Source: DATFFO01 sp963772815
GTDB lineage: Bacteria; Actinomycetota; Acidimicrobiia; Spongiisociales; ZC4RG35
Direction: 5' to 3'
Assembly (NCBI GenBank): GCA_963772815.1
Contig: CAVYYV010000002.1
Span: 372,001 to 436,000, forward strand
DNA length: 64,000 nucleotides
The position numbers and the translations under genes were made by a program. Positions within the stretch are counted from its first letter, which is position 1; each line of letters begins with the position of its first letter. Below are positions 61,966-64,000 of this stretch, in pieces. The notes below the pieces were generated by a model, which saw only the letters and a program-made list of their open reading frames with translations, did not search any database and was not told the DNA's origin.

Positions 61966-63519
61966 GTGGACGCCGAAACCATCTACAGACGGAGATGGGC
62001 CACGCTGGGAGTGCTCTCCCTCAGCCTGGTCATCATCGGCCTGGACAACACCATCCTCAACGTGGCCCTGCCCACCCTGGTCCGCGACCTGGATGCCTCG
62101 GCCAGCCAGTTGCAGTGGATGGTCGATGCCTACGTTCTCGTGTTCGCCGGGCTGTTGCTGACCATGGGGGCAATCGGTGATCGCTTCGGGCGCAAGCTGG
62201 GTTTGAACCTGGGCTTGCTGATATTCGGAGGCGCCTCCGTCGCCGCCGCCTACGCCGGCTCGGCCGACATGCTCATCGCCGCCCGGGCCGTCATGGGAAT
62301 CGGCGGCGCCCTGATAATGCCGTCGACCCTGTCGGTCATCACCAACGTCTTCGAGGGCGTCGAGCGGGGTCGGGCGATCGCCGCCTGGGCCGCCGTGGCC
62401 GGCCTGGGGATCATCATCGGCCCTGTGCTGGGCGGATGGTTGCTGGAGAACTTCTGGTGGGGCTCGGTGTTCTTGATCAACGTGTTCATCGTGATCGTGG
62501 CCCTGGTTCTCGGCTTCTTCCTTGTTCCCGAGTCCAAGGATCCAGCCGCCACTCCCCTCGATCCGGTCGGCGCCGGGCTCTCCATCGCCGGGCTGGCGAC
62601 ATTGGTCTACGCCATCATCGAGGCACCCTCTCGGGGCTGGAGCGACGCTCTCGTGGTGGGCGGCTTCATTCTGGCCGTGGTCCTGGTGACCCTGTTCCTG
62701 TGGTGGGAGACGCGGGTCGCGCATCCCATGCTGCGCCTCGAGTTCTTCGAGAATCCCAGGTTCAGTGCGGCCAGCGTCGCCATCACCCTGGTGTTCTTCG
62801 CCATGTTCGGCACCATCTTCTTGCTCACCCAATACCTGCAGTTCGTCCTCGGGTTCACGCCACTTCAGGCCGGGTTCCGGGTCATGCCGGTGGCCACCAT
62901 GGTCGTGGCCGCCCCGCTGTCGGCCCGGTTCACGGAGCTGTTCGGCACCAAGCGGGTGGTGGCGTCGGGGCTGACCATCGTGGCCGTGGCGATGGCGATC
63001 ATGGCCCTGATCAGCGTCGACTCCGGCTATACGCACCTCGCCATCGCCATCGCCGTTCTGGGGGCGGGGATGGGAACCGCCATGGCGCCGGCCACCGATT
63101 CGATCATGGGATCGCTTCCCCTGGCCAAGGCGGGAGTCGGCTCGGCCATGAACGACACCACCCGACAGGTGGGCGGCGCACTCGGCGTGGCCATCCTGGG
63201 TAGCGTGCTCGCATCGTCCTACTCCTCGGCCATGGCGCCGGCAGTGGCATTGCTGCCCCCACAGGCTGCGGCCGTTGCCTCCGACTCGATCGGAGGAGCC
63301 GTGGCGGTGGCGGGGCAAATGGGCGCCTCCGGAAGCCCGCTGCTGTCGGCCGCCTTCTCCTCTTTCATCCAGGGAATGGATTCAGCGATATGGCTGGCGG
63401 CCGGGGTCGCCCTGGCCGGAGCGATTCTCACCTGGATATTCCTGCCGGCTCGCCCCCGCCAGGAGCCGGGCACCCACCCTCTGGCCGACACCGGAGAGGC
63501 CCAGACATCAATGCCATGA
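61966..63519 (+). CDS. MFS drug exporter, DHA2 (EmrB/QacA) type
   Basis: 517 residues from GTG 61966 with GAAGGAA upstream. Fourteen hydrophobic segments; LDNTILNVALPTLVRDL is the DHA2 motif in helix 1, GAIGDRFGRKLGL the MFS loop, and GVGSAMNDTTRQVGGALGVAILGS the motif-C/D-like region of the second half. The family expels drugs or dyes with proton exchange. In an operon with a TetR regulator, overlapping by ATGA, so probably substrate-inducible. Confidence 0.92.
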   Translation: MDAETIYRRRWATLGVLSLSLVIIGLDNTILNVALPTLVRDLDASASQLQWMVDAYVLVFAGLLLTMGAIGDRFGRKLGLNLGLLIFGGASVAAAYAGSADMLIAARAVMGIGGALIMPSTLSVITNVFEGVERGRAIAAWAAVAGLGIIIGPVLGGWLLENFWWGSVFLINVFIVIVALVLGFFLVPESKDPAATPLDPVGAGLSIAGLATLVYAIIEAPSRGWSDALVVGGFILAVVLVTLFLWWETRVAHPMLRLEFFENPRFSAASVAITLVFFAMFGTIFLLTQYLQFVLGFTPLQAGFRVMPVATMVVAAPLSARFTELFGTKRVVASGLTIVAVAMAIMALISVDSGYTHLAIAIAVLGAGMGTAMAPATDSIMGSLPLAKAGVGSAMNDTTRQVGGALGVAILGSVLASSYSSAMAPAVALLPPQAAAVASDSIGGAVAVAGQMGASGSPLLSAAFSSFIQGMDSAIWLAAGVALAGAILTWIFLPARPRQEPGTHPLADTGEAQTSMP

Positions 63520-64000
63520 GCAAGCGTGGACGTGGCCCCGGTCGCCCCCGCGACAGCTCGCTGGATTCGACAGTGCTCGAATCGGTGCTCCACGCCATCG
63601 AGGATCACGGACTGAGCGGGCTCAACATGGATGACGTCGCCAACCGGGCCGGCGTGAGCAAGGCCACCATCTACCGGCGCTGGGACTCCAAGGAAGACCT
63701 CGTGGTAGGGGCCATCGCCTGCCTGGCCGACTCGGTTGTCCTCGACGTGACCGATGACACAAGGCACGATCTGGTCGCCCTGGTCACACTGATGGGATCG
63801 TTCATGCATGAGATGCCGGGCGGATCCGTGTTCCCGTGGCTGGTCGGTGAAGTCGCCGCCGGCTCCGAGCTAGGCAAGCGCTACCTCGAAGATGTCATCG
63901 CCCCACGACGGGCCGTGGTTGCTCAGGTAATCGGCGAGGGGGTCGATCGCGGCGACCTCCGCCCCGACCTCGACGTAGAGCTGGCGGTGGACATGCTGCT
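63516..64000 (+). CDS. TetR-family regulator, cut by window end
   Basis: ATG 63516 overlaps the MFS stop. The first ~160 residues are visible: RGPGRPRDSSLDSTVLESVLHAIEDHGLSGLNMDDVANRAGVSKATIYRRWDSKEDLVVGAI is a complete TetR helix-turn-helix, followed by a TetR_C_16-like domain. Predicted repressor of the exporter through the palindrome at 61915-61939. Confidence 0.9.
   Translation, partial: MSKRGRGPGRPRDSSLDSTVLESVLHAIEDHGLSGLNMDDVANRAGVSKATIYRRWDSKEDLVVGAIACLADSVVLDVTDDTRHDLVALVTLMGSFMHEMPGGSVFPWLVGEVAAGSELGKRYLEDVIAPRRAVVAQVIGEGVDRGDLRPDLDVELAVDML

Noticed and set aside
61939..63318. Long antisense frame opposite the MFS exporter
   Set aside because: Mirror of a real gene; His/Gly/Asp-rich low-complexity product.

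Overview
The window is a high-GC (roughly two-thirds G+C) chromosomal segment of a free-living actinobacterium. Frequent GTG and some TTG starts, GTGA/ATGA stop-start overlaps, a DUF222-HNH (13E12-type) gene, LAL-type LuxR regulators and cyclase-AAA-TPR regulators point to Actinomycetota, and an uncultured Acidimicrobiia-like lineage is my best guess (inference only). No rRNA, tRNA or CRISPR array was seen.

Layout. 1-860: 3' end of a large NAD-dependent glutamate dehydrogenase. 1314-8171: a compact accessory island of two tail-to-tail operons. The forward one encodes an alpha/beta hydrolase, a caspase-fold protease and a two-part beta-sandwich/helical protein. The reverse one encodes a 735-residue protein of unknown family and a second caspase-like protein broken by frameshifts. 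This is the best candidate for an undescribed system. 8336-12750: DUF222-HNH nuclease, a DUF4242 protein, and an IS110 element inserted exactly at a unit boundary of a ~50-bp tandem repeat; its left end carries what looks like a bridge RNA with target guides matching that repeat. 12750-19350: truncated haemoglobin, LAL-type LuxR regulator, lipoprotein phosphoesterase, SIMPL lipoprotein, VOC protein, and three copies in the window of a GC-rich composite intergenic repeat. 19360-32530: small regulators and transporters: an ArsR-AHSA1 fusion, an alpha/beta hydrolase, an SLC12-like permease, a divergent tetR-arr pair (rifamycin ADP-ribosylation) with a clear operator, an ArsR-SRPBCC-SRPBCC operon, a Gfo/Idh/MocA oxidoreductase, a decayed cupredoxin, and a Ca2+/cation exchanger. 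32600-35300: a DUF4389 gene and its partial duplicate flank remnants of a sugar-metabolism cluster (ino1 fragment, glycosyltransferase, fucose-synthase tail). 35350-43550: alpha/beta hydrolase, cyclase-AAA-TPR regulator, a CBM-amidohydrolase fusion, and a membrane-anchored protein with a degenerate metalloprotease domain. 43800-53700: small proteins, E2-type acyltransferase, CPBP protease, bactofilin-like membrane protein, MFS carriers, LLM oxidoreductase, cupin. 53990-64000: PaaK-like ligase, Flp pilin, quinone oxidoreductase, second cyclase-AAA-TPR regulator, broken cyclase, and an MFS drug exporter-TetR operon cut by the window end.

At least six otherwise well-formed genes carry single-base frameshifts, several in homopolymers (STAS, Flp pilin, 2TM protein, cupredoxin, caspase-like). 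Either the assembly has residual long-read indels or the region is decaying. The breaks should be checked against reads before these genes are called pseudogenes.
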